Source of the DNA: Streptomyces longispororuber
GTDB lineage: Bacteria > Actinomycetota > Actinomycetes > Streptomycetales > Streptomycetaceae
DNA: 53,423 nucleotides
NCBI RefSeq assembly: GCF_014656095.1
Contig: NZ_BNBT01000051.1
Location: forward strand, 1 to 53,423
Reading direction: 5' to 3'
Made by a program: the position numbers and the translations under genes. Each line of letters opens with the position of its first letter. Position 1 is the first letter of the stretch. The notes below the pieces were generated by a model. The model worked only from the letters and a program-made list of their open reading frames with translations. It did not search any database and was not told the DNA's origin. Shown here piece after piece: positions 39,785-48,904 of this stretch.

Positions 39785-40293
39785 GCTGACCAGCGCATCG
39801 CCGCTTCCCCGCCCAAGTGCACAGCCGCTGAGCCGGGCGCCCCGGCCCCGGGGCTGTGGTCTCATCGCTGGGTTGCAGCAGTTCGGTCTTGCTGTGTAAG
39901 TACCGGTACGGGCTGCAGGAATCGGTCTCGAAGGCCGCAGCGGGCTTGCGTACGCCGGAGCACCATGCATGACGAACGCTTCCCGACGACATCGGAGGAG
40001 CCCCGCAGTCTGCACGGCCACTCAGTCTCCCCGCCGGAGGACCAACCGCCTCAAGCCGCGCAGGGCAACCGCGCACGCAGGTGGTGGCTCGCTCTCGTCA
40101 GGCATCGCCATGACCACGCGGGGGCCGCGACGACCTCCACCACGTGTTCGTCGCCCTCGGCTGAGCCATCAGCGCTTCGCGCGGCGGCTGCGCACCGTGC
40201 TCCGTTGCGGAGGGTGGACCGCCCCCGGAGGTGGGTCGCTCGACGCGTAGGCAAGGGGCAGAGAGCGCACCAGGCAGTCGGGCCCGCCCTGCC
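39785..40293. other. Non-coding or degenerate stretch
   Basis: About 500 nt with lower coding regularity than its surroundings. Short open frames on both strands lack ribosome sites, conserved motifs and the usual third-position bias. Fragments such as SPYRYLHSKTELLQPS (minus strand near 39900) hint at decayed protein sequence, but no family could be named. No tRNA or inverted repeat of IS type was found. Confidence 0.45.
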
Positions 40294-41040
40294 TCACATG
40301 TGGGATTTCAGTACGTCCACCTCACAGCCCGGTGCGAACGGGTCGAAGCCGTGCTCGGTCAGCCAGCGCACTGCCAGCAGGCTGCGCAGCGACCACCACG
40401 CGTGGATGACGTCGAGGTCGATGCCGGTGCCGTAGCCGGCGACGACGTCGTCCAGGTGCTCCTCGTGGCCGAGCGTGAAGGTGGCGAGGTCGTACAGGGC
40501 GTCGCCCTGGCCCGCCTCGGACCAGTCGATGATGCCCGTGACCTCGGCGCCGTCGACGAAGACGTGCGCGATCTGCAGGTCTCCGTGTGTGAACGCCGGA
40601 GTCCACGGCCGCAGCGCGGCCTCGGCGACCTCGCGGTTGCGGGTGACCAGGTCGGCGGGCAGGATTCCGCTGGTCACGAGCGACTCGCACTCGGCGTCGA
40701 GTTCCGCCTCCAGCGCGACGACGCTCCGGCCCGCCCGGCCCTGCCAGGGCGGCGGCGGCGCGTCGTGCAGCTTCCGGATGGCGGCGCCCGCCGCGGCCCA
40801 CGCCGCCGGTGACGCGGTCGACGGCCCGCCGAGGCGCCCGAGCGTCGTCCCCGGAAGTGCTGCGATCGCCAGCACGGGCGGCTCGCGCCACAGGACCTCC
40901 GGAGTCGGGACCGGCGCGAGGGACATCGCCTCGACCTCGATGTCGACGCGCGCCTGATCGGCGTCCACCTTCAGGAACACGTCACCGACGCGCAGCGTCA
41001 CACGTTCGGAGTGGGCGACGACTACTTCGACCTGGTCCAT
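40294..41040 (-). CDS. Aminoglycoside phosphotransferase-fold (APH family) kinase
   Basis: A 248-residue APH-family protein. N-lobe: VTLRVGDVFLKVDADQARVDIEVEAM (Lys in FLKV). Catalytic loop: PAFTHGDLQIAHVFVDGAEVTGIIDWSEAGQGDALYDLA, with the HGD and the metal-binding Asp in IDW. The usual HGDxxxxN Asn is His here (HGDLQIAH), a substitution I believe is common in this actinobacterial subgroup. Substrate unknown; such proteins can phosphorylate aminoglycosides, sugars or other small molecules. It stands alone. Confidence 0.88.
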   Translation of the reverse strand: MDQVEVVVAHSERVTLRVGDVFLKVDADQARVDIEVEAMSLAPVPTPEVLWREPPVLAIAALPGTTLGRLGGPSTASPAAWAAAGAAIRKLHDAPPPPWQGRAGRSVVALEAELDAECESLVTSGILPADLVTRNREVAEAALRPWTPAFTHGDLQIAHVFVDGAEVTGIIDWSEAGQGDALYDLATFTLGHEEHLDDVVAGYGTGIDLDVIHAWWSLRSLLAVRWLTEHGFDPFAPGCEVDVLKSHM

Positions 41041-41228
41041 GGGCGACCAGTATTCCGGGGGTGATCGCCTGCGTCGCCGGGTTTTCGCGTGCGGTCACGC
41101 GGCCGGCACCGCGCCCCGCCGCCCAGCGGCTGCACGCACGACGCCGACCTTGGGAAGTGCTTAGGCTGCCGGGGAAGCCTGTCGTGGGACGTGGGCGGGC
41201 CCAAGGTCGGGAGTGGGGAGGGCGCGGG

Positions 41229-42504
41229 GTGCGTACGCCGGTCGATGGTGAAGTGTTCGTGCACTACAGCCAGATCTGCGTCGAGAGCGACCCGGACGGC
41301 GACGGTGCGGACCTTGAGGGTGCGTTCGCCGGGCAGAGCGCGGGGCTGTGCGGGGCGGGGATCCCTGGAGCGCTGTGGCTGTCGACGGGCTTGCACACGG
41401 GCGACGTACCGTTCCGCGTGGAAGTGCACGACCAGGCGCCACCGTTGGACGACGCGTGGGAGGACGTCGTGGAGGTGTCCTTCCGCCCGGTGTCGGCGCA
41501 CACGGTACTGATGCAGTGGGCGGGTGAGGACACATGGGAGTTGGGGCTGCGACAGGTCGACTACCGGGTACGTTACTGTGCGCGAGGGATGGACGAGGGC
41601 GACAAGGCTCGATACGCGGACGGATGACGAACCCCCGCCGGCGGAACGCTATCTGCTGCAATTCTGGCCTGCTCCTCCCTCGCCGGACCGGGTCCTGAGG
41701 TGTGGTTCGCGGTGCGCCGCCCACCGGCACGACTACGCGCGCCGACTGCCGCCACCGCCCACCCCCGAGGAGCGCGCCGAGGCCGAGCGCCTTGCCCGCC
41801 TGGCGGAGGAGGAGGCCGAACGGCAGCAGGAGTTGGCCTACGAGCGCTGGGAGTGGGGCGGTCGGCTGCCGAGCGAGGCCTTGCGCCGGGTCGAGGGCAA
41901 CGTGCTGGGCGTACGTGACTTCGACCCGGACCTGGTGCACGCGATCGACGCCGCCCCTGTCGTGGTACAGCGCGCGGTGGCGCTGCTGGCGGCTCGCCGC
42001 GCCTGCGAGGTGTCCGGCCTCGGCGGCATCGGCTGGATCGAGGAAGGGCTCGCCGCACTGGCCGCGGGGCGAGAGCTGCCCATGCTGTACGCCGACGAGG
42101 AGCGGGTATGGGACCGTCTCGACGCCGACCCGCGTGTCCCCCAGCGCACCGTCCGCCGACCCACCGCGCCCCGGCGGCCCCCGTTCCGTCCGCTGATGCT
42201 GCCGGACGGACAGCACGCGGAGGAGGACTGCGAGGAAGCCCTGGTGCTGGGGCCCGCCGGCCGCACCCTGTCATTCCGTACCTCCGAGAGGGACGTACAC
42301 ACAGTGGTGGCCCGGATCGGCGGCGCGGCGGGGCCCTTTCCGGTCCTGGAGATGTCGCAGCCGCACTCGGCCCTGTCCGCGCTGATGGGTGCCGCCGAGG
42401 CGGACCCCCTGCGGGCGGCGCTCGACGCGGTGTACTCGGCGATATGCGCCTACGGCGAGGACTACCCCGTGCTCCTGGAGGAGGTCGCACGCGCCTGCGC
42501 GTAA
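41229..42504 (+). pseudogene. Uncharacterised actinobacterial gene with a frameshift, about 425 codons
   Basis: The first part starts at GTG 41229 (GGGGAGG upstream), reads MRTPVDGEVFVHYSQICVESDPD...VDYRVRYCARGMDEGDKA and stops at 41627. From about 41600 the +1 frame continues DTRTDDEPPPAERYLLQFWPAPPSPDRVLR and stays open to 42504. The two halves have matching codon use and fit together as one protein; the second half has no start of its own. The break is a one-base insertion (or two-base loss) between about 41590 and 41625. It may be a true frameshift or a sequencing error. Function unknown. Confidence 0.75.
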
Positions 42505-42677
42505 GGCGCCGCGGTCCTCGTACCTGGTCACGGCCACCTCCGACTCGTGCACGGGGGAGGCTTTCCAGGGGTACGGACGGTGGGCGAGGATGGAGATCGA
42601 CAAGGAGCCACAGGGCTCCGCCTGAGCCGCACGCCAGAACTCCGTCTCGCCCTGAACCGGCCGCGGCCTCCCTCGAT

Positions 42678-42717
42678 GGTCGGGGTCGGTCCGTTCCTTC
42701 CCAGGCCGACCCCGGCC
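42678..42717 (-). terminator. Hairpin downstream of the SDR gene
   Basis: Twelve-bp stem with one G-T pair (42678-42689 with 42706-42717), 16-nt loop, 45 nt past the SDR stop codon. The rest of 42505-42761 holds no gene. Confidence 0.5.
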
Positions 42718-42761
42718 CCGCAGGCGCTCCCCCTCCTGGGCAGGCCCCGTCCGCGGCCCCG

Positions 42762-43577
42762 CTACTGGCGCGGGGTGCGTGCCTCGATGCGGTGGTCGAA
42801 AGCGGCTCCGCCGACGCCGACCGCGGTGACCCCGCCGTCGATGGTGAGGACGGCCCCGTTGGCGTAGGACGCGGCGGGCGACAGCAGCCAGTTGATCGCC
42901 TCGGCGACCTCCCGGGGCTCCCCCGGCCGCCCGGCCGGAGTCAGCCGGTTGGCCTCCTCGTACGCCGCCTCGGTGCCACCCTGAAGGCCCGCCTCCGCCG
43001 CGAACCGCGCCATCCGCTGGTCGGCCATCTCCGTACGCACCCAGCCCGGGCACACCACGTTGGCCCGCAGCCCCTGCGGCCCGTAGTCGACGGCCAGGGA
43101 GCGGCAGAGGTGGAGCAGGGCCGCCTTGGACGTCGCGTAGGCGGCGTTGCCGGGGCTGTTGCGCAGGGCGCCGACCGAGGCCACGCCGACCACCGCGCCG
43201 CGCGCCGCCAGCAGATGCGGCAGCGCGGCGCGCAGCAGCACGAACGGGCCGGTCAGGTTGGTCCGTATCAGCGCCTCCCAGTCCTCCAGCGTGGTGTCAC
43301 CGACCGCGCCGCCCCGCCCGATCCCGGCGTTGAGCACCAGCCCGTCGAGCCGCCCGTAGGCCCTCACCGTCGTGTCGACGAGCTCGCGCACGGCCTCGGG
43401 ATCGGCGGCGTCGGAGGGGTGGGCCAGCGCTCCGGTCTCCTCGGCCACCCGGCGCAGCGGCTCGGGCCGCCGCCCGGAGATCACGACCTGATGCCCGGCC
43501 GCGCGCAGCAGCCGGGCGGTGGCGGCCCCGATCCCCGTCCCCCCGCCCGTCACCAGGACAACACGCTGTTCCGCCAT
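42762..43577 (-). CDS. Short-chain dehydrogenase/reductase (SDR)
   Basis: A 271-residue classical SDR. Cofactor motif TGGGTGIG (residues about 10-17), LNAGIG, catalytic Ser in GVASVGALRNSPGN and Tyr/Lys in YATSK. SGRRPEP after beta-2 (Arg pair) suggests NADP(H). It reduces or oxidises an unknown alcohol/ketone in the cytoplasm. Length is typical. No linked pathway genes; a tandem 18-bp repeat lies 62 nt upstream. Confidence 0.93.
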   Translation of the reverse strand: MAEQRVVLVTGGGTGIGAATARLLRAAGHQVVISGRRPEPLRRVAEETGALAHPSDAADPEAVRELVDTTVRAYGRLDGLVLNAGIGRGGAVGDTTLEDWEALIRTNLTGPFVLLRAALPHLLAARGAVVGVASVGALRNSPGNAAYATSKAALLHLCRSLAVDYGPQGLRANVVCPGWVRTEMADQRMARFAAEAGLQGGTEAAYEEANRLTPAGRPGEPREVAEAINWLLSPAASYANGAVLTIDGGVTAVGVGGAAFDHRIEARTPRQ

Positions 43578-43638
43578 GGTCGTTCGCCTCCACTGCTGGT
43601 CTACTTCCGGTCCCCGTACAGTGATCTTACGGATGCGG

Positions 43639-43692
43639 ACGCCGGGTCAGGCCCGTACGCCGGGTCAGGCTCGTACGCCGGGTCAGGCTCGT
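43639..43692. repeat. Tandem 18-bp repeat upstream of the SDR gene
   Basis: Three copies of ACGCCGGGTCAGG[C/C]TCGT-like 18-mers (43639-43656, 43657-43674, 43675-43692; the first has C for T at position 15), followed by a partial fourth. It lies between the SDR start and the downstream end of the peptidase gene. Confidence 0.95.
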
Positions 43693-43750
43693 ACGCCCGG
43701 TGGAGCCCGTCATCGCTCGGGAGTTGGACGTCATGGACGGGAGGGGGATG

Positions 43751-45241
43751 TCACCGGCCGCTCTCCGGCTTCGCGCAGGTCACGTCGGTGCCGGGCAGCG
43801 TGCCGTCGCGCAGGTAGGTGTTGACCGCGTCGTCGGCGCAGGGGACGGGGGTGAGGCCGTCGTTGCCGCGCCCGTAGACGCCGTGCGCGCGGATGTCCGC
43901 GGTCAGGAGGCGGGACCCGGTGAGCGCGTGGTGCAGGGCGAGTGCGCCTTCGTAGGGGACGTTGTTGTCGTGGCGGGCCTGGAGCAGCAGGACGGGCACG
44001 TCGTTGTGGATCCTCGTGCCGGGTTCGCGGGGCTCGGGCTTCCAGAACGCGCACGGGGCGATCATCCCGTTGACGTACGGCCCGAAGACCGGCTGGGTGG
44101 CGCGGCTGCGCTGCATGTTCCTCCAGTACGTCTCCGGGTCCTTCGGCCAGCCGCCCGCGGGCCACCCGCCGTCGCCGCACATGAAGAGGGCGCCGCCGAC
44201 CATGCTGTTGGCGAGGTCGGGCGAGGAGAGCAGGTCGAGGAGGCCGGAGAGCGCGGGCCCCGGCTCGAACTCCTTCCCCGCCGCGGCCTTCTTCAGGTCG
44301 CTGACGACGCTCGCGAGTCGCGGGTCGTTCTCCTCGTGCTGGACGAGCTGCTTGAAGATCATGCGCAGCAGTGGTGCGTCGAGCCGCTGTCCCTTGACGG
44401 TGAGAGGGTGCCGTTCGGCGCGTGTGAGCAGGGCGAGGACGTCCGCGCGGACCCGGCCGCGCAGGGCTTCCTCGGCGGGCCTGCCCGACCGCTGGAACAG
44501 TTCGTACTGCGTGGCCGCGGGGTCGGTCGAGGAGTCCAGGACGATCCGGTCGGCGCGGCGCGGGAAGAGCTGGGTGTAGACCGCGCCCAGGTCGGCGCCG
44601 TACGAGACGCCGTAGTACGACAGCTCGCGCTCGCCCAGGGCGGCGCGGATGGCGTCCATGTCCCGGGCGACGTTGCGGGTGGAGGCGTGCGGGAGCAACT
44701 CCGCGTTGTCGCCTTGCTCCTGGCAGCGGCGCGCGGTGTCGCGCGCGGCCCGTACCGAGGCCTCGAAGTCCTTGCGCGGGGTGGTGGTCCGCGCGGGCGG
44801 GGCCGGGCGCGGGGCGGGCCCGCAGCCGATGGGGGTGCTCTCGCCGAGGAAGCGGGGGTCGAAGCCGATCAGGTCGTAGCGGTCGGCCACGTCCCGCAAC
44901 GCCGGGCGCAGGGCGAGGGTGTGGGCGAGGCCGGTGCCGCCGGGGCCGCCGGGGTTGGAGAGCAGGATGCCGCGCCGCTCGCCGGGGGACTTCGCCTTGA
45001 CGCGGGAGATCGCGATCTTGATCGTACGGCCGCCGGGGTCGGCGTGGTCGAGCGGCACGGTCACCTTCGCGCACTGCGCGCCCGCCTCGGCCAGCTCCTT
45101 CTGGTCCGCGGGGCAGGGACCCCAAGCGAGGGGCGCCCGGGGCTCCTTCGCAGCCCCCGGCGGGGCCGCCGAGGCGGTGGCCCCACTCACGAGGAGACCG
45201 GCGAGGCCCAGGCCCGCGGTGACTGCTGACGCGACGCGCAT
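43751..45241 (-). CDS. Secreted tripeptidyl aminopeptidase-like alpha/beta hydrolase
   Basis: A 496-residue S33-type peptidase. Signal peptide MRVASAVTAGLGLAGLLVSG...ATASA, then VTVPLDHADP and LLSNPGGPGGTG (oxyanion region), nucleophile Ser in YYGVSYGADLGAVY, Asp in LQARHDNNVPYEGA and His in RAHGVYGRGND. The C-terminal TAP domain is present. Streptomyces relatives (Tap, SlpD, SlpE) remove N-terminal tripeptides outside the cell. AAGGAGC precedes ATG 45241. Confidence 0.93.
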   Translation of the reverse strand: MRVASAVTAGLGLAGLLVSGATASAAPPGAAKEPRAPLAWGPCPADQKELAEAGAQCAKVTVPLDHADPGGRTIKIAISRVKAKSPGERRGILLSNPGGPGGTGLAHTLALRPALRDVADRYDLIGFDPRFLGESTPIGCGPAPRPAPPARTTTPRKDFEASVRAARDTARRCQEQGDNAELLPHASTRNVARDMDAIRAALGERELSYYGVSYGADLGAVYTQLFPRRADRIVLDSSTDPAATQYELFQRSGRPAEEALRGRVRADVLALLTRAERHPLTVKGQRLDAPLLRMIFKQLVQHEENDPRLASVVSDLKKAAAGKEFEPGPALSGLLDLLSSPDLANSMVGGALFMCGDGGWPAGGWPKDPETYWRNMQRSRATQPVFGPYVNGMIAPCAFWKPEPREPGTRIHNDVPVLLLQARHDNNVPYEGALALHHALTGSRLLTADIRAHGVYGRGNDGLTPVPCADDAVNTYLRDGTLPGTDVTCAKPESGR

Positions 45242-45355
45242 CGTGCTCCTTGGTGCGGCGGTGGACGCCCCGGCCGTCCGGCCGGGGAAGATCACCACCA
45301 CGCTAGGCACACGGGCGGTGCCGGACCATCGGGCCAGCGGGCCAACGCGCCCTGG

Positions 45356-45386
45356 GGGCAGCCCCCGTAGGGTTCTGGGGCTGCCC
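45356..45386 (-). terminator. Hairpin downstream of the membrane alpha/beta hydrolase gene
   Basis: Perfect 10-bp stem (45356-45365 with 45377-45386), 11-nt loop, 60 nt after the hydrolase stop codon at 45446 and before the peptidase promoter. Confidence 0.65.
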
Positions 45387-45445
45387 GGAAGCGCCGCCGC
45401 CACGGCGGGTGCGCGAGGTGCGGGGCGAGCGGCCTCAAGGGCCGG

Positions 45446-46573
45446 TCAGGGGGCTGCCTTGCCGGTGTCCGGCCGCCCGCCCCTCTCGTCGCCCCCGCCG
45501 CCCCCGTCGCCGTCGGGCAGTCCCCGCAGGAACCGGGCCTGGTCCGCGAGGAACCCGTCGGTGTAGACCTTCCTGGGCGCGGCGATCGCGGTCAGGGTCA
45601 GGCGCCACCCCGAGCGCTCCAGGTCGTGATCCACCATGGCGTGCGTGGCGCCGGGGTAGCGCGCGAGGGTCAGGGACCGCGGGGGCAGCACCGCGCGGTA
45701 GACGGCCTCGGTCTCGGTGACGTCCACGTTGACGTCATGACCGGCCAGGGCCAGCAGGGTCGGCGTGCCGCGCGAGGCGTACAGGTCGGCGGTCGCGTCC
45801 GAGCGGTAGTTCTTGGAGACGAACGACCAGCGCGCCGGTGTCATGCCGTCCACGTCGCCGACCGCGGCGCGGTACTCGGCGAAGGACGCGCCCCGTTCCA
45901 GCAGCTCCAGGGTGGTCCGGCTGCGGCGCAGCGCCGCCGCGCGCTCCCGGGCGGTCGCGCCGTCCCTGCGCAGTTCGGCCAGGAGGTTGTAGCGGCCCTG
46001 CCGCAGCCAGTTGACGGCCGGGGAGACGGCGATGACGAACTGGAGGCGCCGGTCGCGGGCGGCGACCTTCGGCAGCACCCAGCCCGCCTGGCTCGCTCCC
46101 CACAGGCCGACGCGGCGGTCGTCGATGTCCGGCCGGGCGCGGGCCCAGGCCACGGCGGCCAGGGTCTCGTCGGCGCGGTCGGCCATGCTCTGGTCGAGCC
46201 AGTCGCCCTCCGAGCCGCCGGTTCCCGGCTTGCTGTACGACAGCGAGGCGTACCCGGCCCGGGCGAAGGACTCCCACAGCGGCCGGTAGAACGTCTCGTG
46301 CGTCGCGTCGACCGGGCCGTCACCGTGGACGAAGACGACCAGGCCGAACGGCCCGTCACCGCTCTCGGGCCGGGCCAGCACCCCCTTGAGCAGCTTGCCG
46401 TCGTGCCGCAGCGACACCGTCTCCTCGCGCAGCGCGTAGGTGTTCTGCCACACCACCACCCCGACGATCCCGGCACCGGCCAACACCACTCCCACCAGCG
46501 TCCACACCAGCCACCGCCGCCGGAGCCACCTCGGCGTACGGAGTCGTCCGCTCATGCCCATGCCCCTGCCCAT
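45446..46573 (-). CDS. Membrane-anchored alpha/beta hydrolase
   Basis: A 375-residue protein with an N-terminal basic stretch and one membrane segment (WLVWTLVGVVLAGAGIVGVVVW, about residues 20-41). The hydrolase domain has FVHGDGPVDA, the nucleophile elbow VGLWGASQAGWVLP (Ser), an Asp in LALAGHDVNVDV and a His in YPGATHAMVDHD. It resembles BAAT/acyl-CoA thioesterase-like and EstA-type hydrolases and likely acts outside the membrane. I chose ATG 46573 (GGGGA upstream); ATGs at 46561 and 46596 are possible. Substrate unknown. Confidence 0.87.
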   Translation of the reverse strand: MGRGMGMSGRLRTPRWLRRRWLVWTLVGVVLAGAGIVGVVVWQNTYALREETVSLRHDGKLLKGVLARPESGDGPFGLVVFVHGDGPVDATHETFYRPLWESFARAGYASLSYSKPGTGGSEGDWLDQSMADRADETLAAVAWARARPDIDDRRVGLWGASQAGWVLPKVAARDRRLQFVIAVSPAVNWLRQGRYNLLAELRRDGATARERAAALRRSRTTLELLERGASFAEYRAAVGDVDGMTPARWSFVSKNYRSDATADLYASRGTPTLLALAGHDVNVDVTETEAVYRAVLPPRSLTLARYPGATHAMVDHDLERSGWRLTLTAIAAPRKVYTDGFLADQARFLRGLPDGDGGGGGDERGGRPDTGKAAP

Positions 46574-46652
46574 GTCCCCATCCCCGCCCCGTGCCATTCG
46601 TCCCGTCCTGTCCGCCCGGTCCATCCGTCCAGGTCCCGCGCATCGTCATTTT

Positions 46653-46689
46653 CGTTCACATCAGGAACGCTCGTTTCGAGAATGAGCGT
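46653..46689. promoter_or_regulatory. Inverted repeats upstream of the GNAT/PaaX-like operon
   Basis: An AT-richer promoter region holds CGTTC-N7-GAACG (46653-46669) and ACGCTC-N11-GAGCGT (46667-46689), followed by TTACAC and CTAGTACGAG. These may be promoter and operator for the GNAT gene at 46735; the PaaX-like protein encoded downstream is a plausible ligand-responsive binder. Confidence 0.45.
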
Positions 46690-46734
46690 ATTACACTCGC
46701 TAGTACGAGCACACAGGGAGCCGGAGGGAGCGGT

Positions 46735-47391
46735 ATGGGCACGGCAGAAGGCACGGCCGATGGGGTGCGGCACGAAGGGCCGTTGGTGCGCAGGGGTGTG
46801 CCGGAGGGCTGCGAGGAGCAGGTGGCGGCGCTGTACTGGGAGGCGTTCGGCCGCAAGCTCGCCCCGGCCCTGAATCCGCCCGACAAGGGGCGGGCGTTCA
46901 TCGCGGCCCACCTGCGGCACGACCGGGGCGTGACCGCGCTGGCCGACGGCCGGGTCGTGGGCGTGGCCGGGTACCGCCTCGGCGACCGCGCGCTGACCGG
47001 CGGCGGCGTCAAGGACGTCCTGTCCGCGTACGGGCCGGTCCGCGGGCTGCCGCGGCTTGCGCTGCTCGCCCTGTTCGAGCGGACGCCGGCGGCGGGCGAG
47101 CTGGTGATGGACGGCATCGCCGTCGACGCGGCGCACCGCGGCGCCGGCATCGGCGGGGCGCTCCTGCGGGAGGTCGCGGCCGTCGCGGCCGAGGCCGGCT
47201 GCCACCGCGTCCGCCTGGACGTCATCGACGTCAACCCCCGTGCACGGGCGCTGTACGAGCGGCACGGCTTCACCGCCGTGCGCACCGAGCAAACCCCTTA
47301 CCTGCGGCGCCTGATGGGCTTCGGCGCCGTGACGACCATGCACCGCCCGGTCACCGCGGCGGACGCCACCGGCGTACGGGAGGCACGGTGA
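46735..47391 (+). CDS. GNAT family N-acetyltransferase
   Basis: A 218-residue acetyltransferase. The acetyl-CoA-binding motif is GELVMDGIAVDAAHRGAGIGGALLREVAAVAAEAG (R/Q-x-x-G-x-G/A = HRGAGIGG), and LDVIDVNPRARALYERHGFTAVRTEQTPYLRR supplies the C-terminal strand pair. Substrate unknown. GGAGGGAG precedes the ATG. Its stop overlaps the start of the PaaX-like regulator gene (GTGA), making a two-gene operon. Confidence 0.92.
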   Translation: MGTAEGTADGVRHEGPLVRRGVPEGCEEQVAALYWEAFGRKLAPALNPPDKGRAFIAAHLRHDRGVTALADGRVVGVAGYRLGDRALTGGGVKDVLSAYGPVRGLPRLALLALFERTPAAGELVMDGIAVDAAHRGAGIGGALLREVAAVAAEAGCHRVRLDVIDVNPRARALYERHGFTAVRTEQTPYLRRLMGFGAVTTMHRPVTAADATGVREAR

Positions 47392-48356
47392 CCCCAGGCA
47401 CCACCGCCACCACCGCCGATACCGACACCGGCACCAGCACCGGCTCCGGTTCCCCGGCCACCACCGGCGGCGCCCAGGACCGGGGCGACCGGCCGGAGAT
47501 CCCCACCCGGCTGCTGGTGCACGCCCTGGTCCGCGAGGACGGCACCGTCGACGCGGGTGAGCTGTACACCGTCGCCGGTCTCCTCGGCATGACGGACCAG
47601 CAGGTCAGGCTGTGCGTCAAACGCCTGGTCACGGAGGGCCGGTTCACCCAGGAGGGCCGCGGCCGCAAGGCGACCCTGCGCGCCGTCGCCGACGTGACCG
47701 GATCGCTGGCGCCCGACGCGGCCTACGTCCGCCACGCCTACCGGCAGGACGCCGGGCTCGCGCCCTGGGACGGCACCTGGCACCTGTTCGCCTTCGCCGT
47801 CCCCGAGGCACGCCGCACCGCGCGGGACGCCCTGCGCGAGCACCTCCTCCACCTCGGCGCCGCGCCCGTCCAGGGCGGTCTGTACGTCACCGCCAACGAC
47901 GTCACCGGGCTCGTCGAGGCCCAGGCCCGCCACCTCGGCGTCCTCGACACGCTCAGCCACGCCTCCAGCACCGACCTGCGCGTCGGCGGTGTCACCGACC
48001 CGCGCGCCCTGGCCGCCGCGCTGTGGCCCCTGTCGGAGATCGCCGAGCGGTACGAACGGCTCGCCGCCTTCGCGGGGTCCCGCCTCGCCCGCCTCACCGA
48101 AGGGCCGGAACCGTCGAGCGCCGAGCGGCTCACCACGGCCGTGGAGCTGGCCGCCCACTTCACCGCGGCGATGGGCCCCGATCCGCTCCTGCCGCCGGAG
48201 CTCCTGCCCGCGCCCTGGCCCGGCAGCCGCGCCCGCCACCTGGCGGCCGCGTACTGGGCGGCGCTCGACGGGACCGGCACGGCCGGTGCCGCACCCGCCC
48301 CGCGTCTGTTCGCGCTCTACGACGAGGCGCTGCGCCCGGCGGACAGCGACGGGTAG
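47388..48356 (+). CDS. PaaX-like transcriptional regulator
   Basis: A 322-residue regulator. After a Thr/Gly-rich tail of about 45 residues comes a winged helix (IPTRLLVHALVREDGTVDAGELYTVAGLLGMTDQQVRLCVKRLVTEGRFTQEGRG), then WDGTWHLFAFAVPEARRTARDALREHLLHLGAAPVQGGLYV and a helical C-terminus (PaaX/PaaX_C arrangement). PaaX-type proteins usually repress catabolic operons and respond to an acyl-CoA. Here it is coupled by overlap to a GNAT gene, so it may sense that enzyme's substrate. Confidence 0.87.
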   Translation: MTPGTTATTADTDTGTSTGSGSPATTGGAQDRGDRPEIPTRLLVHALVREDGTVDAGELYTVAGLLGMTDQQVRLCVKRLVTEGRFTQEGRGRKATLRAVADVTGSLAPDAAYVRHAYRQDAGLAPWDGTWHLFAFAVPEARRTARDALREHLLHLGAAPVQGGLYVTANDVTGLVEAQARHLGVLDTLSHASSTDLRVGGVTDPRALAAALWPLSEIAERYERLAAFAGSRLARLTEGPEPSSAERLTTAVELAAHFTAAMGPDPLLPPELLPAPWPGSRARHLAAAYWAALDGTGTAGAAPAPRLFALYDEALRPADSDG

Positions 48357-48392
48357 CGCCGGGTCGGCCGGTCGCGCCCCCGGATGCGGGAA

Positions 48393-48429
48393 GGAGCGCC
48401 CCTTGCGGGATGCCCCGCGGGGGCGCTCC
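48393..48429. terminator. Hairpin between convergent PaaX-like and AhpD-like genes
   Basis: A 10-bp outer stem (48393-48402 with 48420-48429) plus a 5-bp inner GC stem around a 4-nt loop, 37 nt after the regulator stop and 7 nt before the AhpD-like stop. It likely works in both directions. Confidence 0.75.
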
Positions 48430-48435
48430 CCCGGT

Positions 48436-48885
48436 TCACCAGGTCTTGCCCGCCTGCTCGCGGGTCGTACGGTTGATGCGGTTGAAGAAGTTGGTGAGTG
48501 CGATCTCCAGGGTGAGCGCGCTCAACTGTTCCTCCCCGAAGTGGGCGGCCGCGGCGTCCCAGATCGCGTCGGTCACGCCCGGGGCGCCGTCCTGGAGCCG
48601 GGTGGCGGCCTCGGTCAGGGCGAGGGCCGCCCGCTCCTGCCCGGTGTAGAAGGGCGTCTCGCGCCAGGCGACCACGTGGTGCAGCCGCTCGTCCGTCTCA
48701 CCGGCCTTCCGCGCCGCGTCGACCGAGGAGAAGACGCAGGGGGCGCAGCCGTTGATCTGGCTGGTCCGCAGGTGGATCAGCGACAGCAGGCGCCGGTCGA
48801 CGCCCGCGGAGTGGATCACCTTGTAGAGGTGCTGGATCGCCGTGATCATGTCGGGGTGCACGGGGCCGGTCGTACGTGCTGGCAT
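48436..48885 (-). CDS. Carboxymuconolactone decarboxylase/AhpD-like protein
   Basis: A 149-residue AhpD-fold protein. The redox motif region is LRTSQINGCAPCVFSSVDAARKAGE (Cys-x2-Cys); the His that follows the CxxC in AhpD is replaced by Ser-Val-Asp here. ERAALALTEAATRL is typical of the family. It probably has peroxidase or disulfide-reductase activity. It is divergent from the ECF41-type sigma gene; CMD-family proteins are the usual partners and targets of ECF41 sigmas. The two genes have matching promoters. Confidence 0.92.
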   Translation of the reverse strand: MPARTTGPVHPDMITAIQHLYKVIHSAGVDRRLLSLIHLRTSQINGCAPCVFSSVDAARKAGETDERLHHVVAWRETPFYTGQERAALALTEAATRLQDGAPGVTDAIWDAAAAHFGEEQLSALTLEIALTNFFNRINRTTREQAGKTW

Positions 48886-48904
48886 CGGTGCCGCTCCTTC
48901 TTCG

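Noticed and set aside
39965..40435. Plus-strand open frame in the degenerate stretch
   Set aside because: It overlaps the 3' end of the phosphotransferase gene, has no ribosome site and no recognisable motif.
40294..41040. Phosphotransferase as an aminoglycoside resistance gene
   Set aside because: Only the fold is supported. The HGDLQIAH loop and solitary context do not point to a known resistance enzyme.
46681..46720. tRNA-like fold in the AT-richer promoter of the GNAT gene
   Set aside because: The arms do not form an acceptor stem and no T-loop sequence is present.
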